The translations under genes and the position numbers were made by a program. A stretch of DNA of 64,000 nt from Rhyzopertha dominica (taxonomy: Eukaryota > Arthropoda > Insecta > Coleoptera > Bostrichidae): positions 49,323,092 through 49,387,091 of the forward strand of contig QCXZ01000138.1 of assembly GCA_025024175.1 (NCBI GenBank), written 5' to 3'. Shown here in pieces: positions 63,976-64,000 of this stretch. Numbering within the stretch: position 1 is the stretch's first letter; every line of letters starts with the position of its first letter. The notes below the pieces were generated by a model that did no database searches, had not been told where the DNA came from, and saw only the letters and a list, made by a program, of their open reading frames with translations.

Positions 63976-64000
63976 TAGTTTGTGAAAAATATTATAAACA

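Overview
The window is nuclear DNA of an insect: AT-rich, full of decayed transposons, with short GT-AG introns (many of 50-70 nt) and insect-type proteins, such as a thioredoxin reductase ending in SCCS rather than Cys-Sec. I lean towards a beetle, but the sequence alone does not settle the order. Scattered N positions suggest a draft assembly.

Layout. 1-13.5 kb is transposon-rich: a Penelope-like element relic, a Tc1-type relic and one four-exon gene I do not recognise (5325-6395, +). 14.1-15.9 kb carries a serine carboxypeptidase of the CPVL/vitellogenic type (+) with a duplicated upstream region. 18.3-40.5 kb is a compact housekeeping block: Polycomb (-), GTPBP1 (+), a tight minus-strand trio MED9 / NCBP2AS2 homologue / YIPF3, thioredoxin reductase (-) and a sniffer-type carbonyl reductase (+). 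40.5-50.4 kb is one matrix metalloproteinase gene (-) of eleven coding exons. 50.4-64 kb is mostly transposon debris, with one orphan exon-like ORF near 58.3 kb.

I rebuilt the exon-intron structures by matching donor and acceptor sites to reading-frame phase and family conservation. The models for Pc, GTPBP1, MED9, TrxR, sniffer, MMP and CPVL close in frame from ATG to stop.

How genes relate. MED9, the NCBP2AS2 homologue and YIPF3 lie on one strand with gaps of 7 and 59 nt, so they probably share a transcript. TrxR and sniffer, both NADPH-linked redox enzymes, are head to head across about 600 bp holding TGACGT motifs. Sniffer and MMP are tail to tail with probably overlapping 3' UTRs. Pc and GTPBP1 are divergent. 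GTPBP1 and YIPF3 are convergent.

Mobile DNA sits mainly in introns and intergenic gaps: a mariner-like element with very long terminal repeats and a roughly 1.2-kb fold-back in MMP introns, a fold-back in the last TrxR intron, nested Tc1/LINE debris in Pc intron 2, and a tRNA-derived SINE inside a hAT-like element just downstream of Pc.
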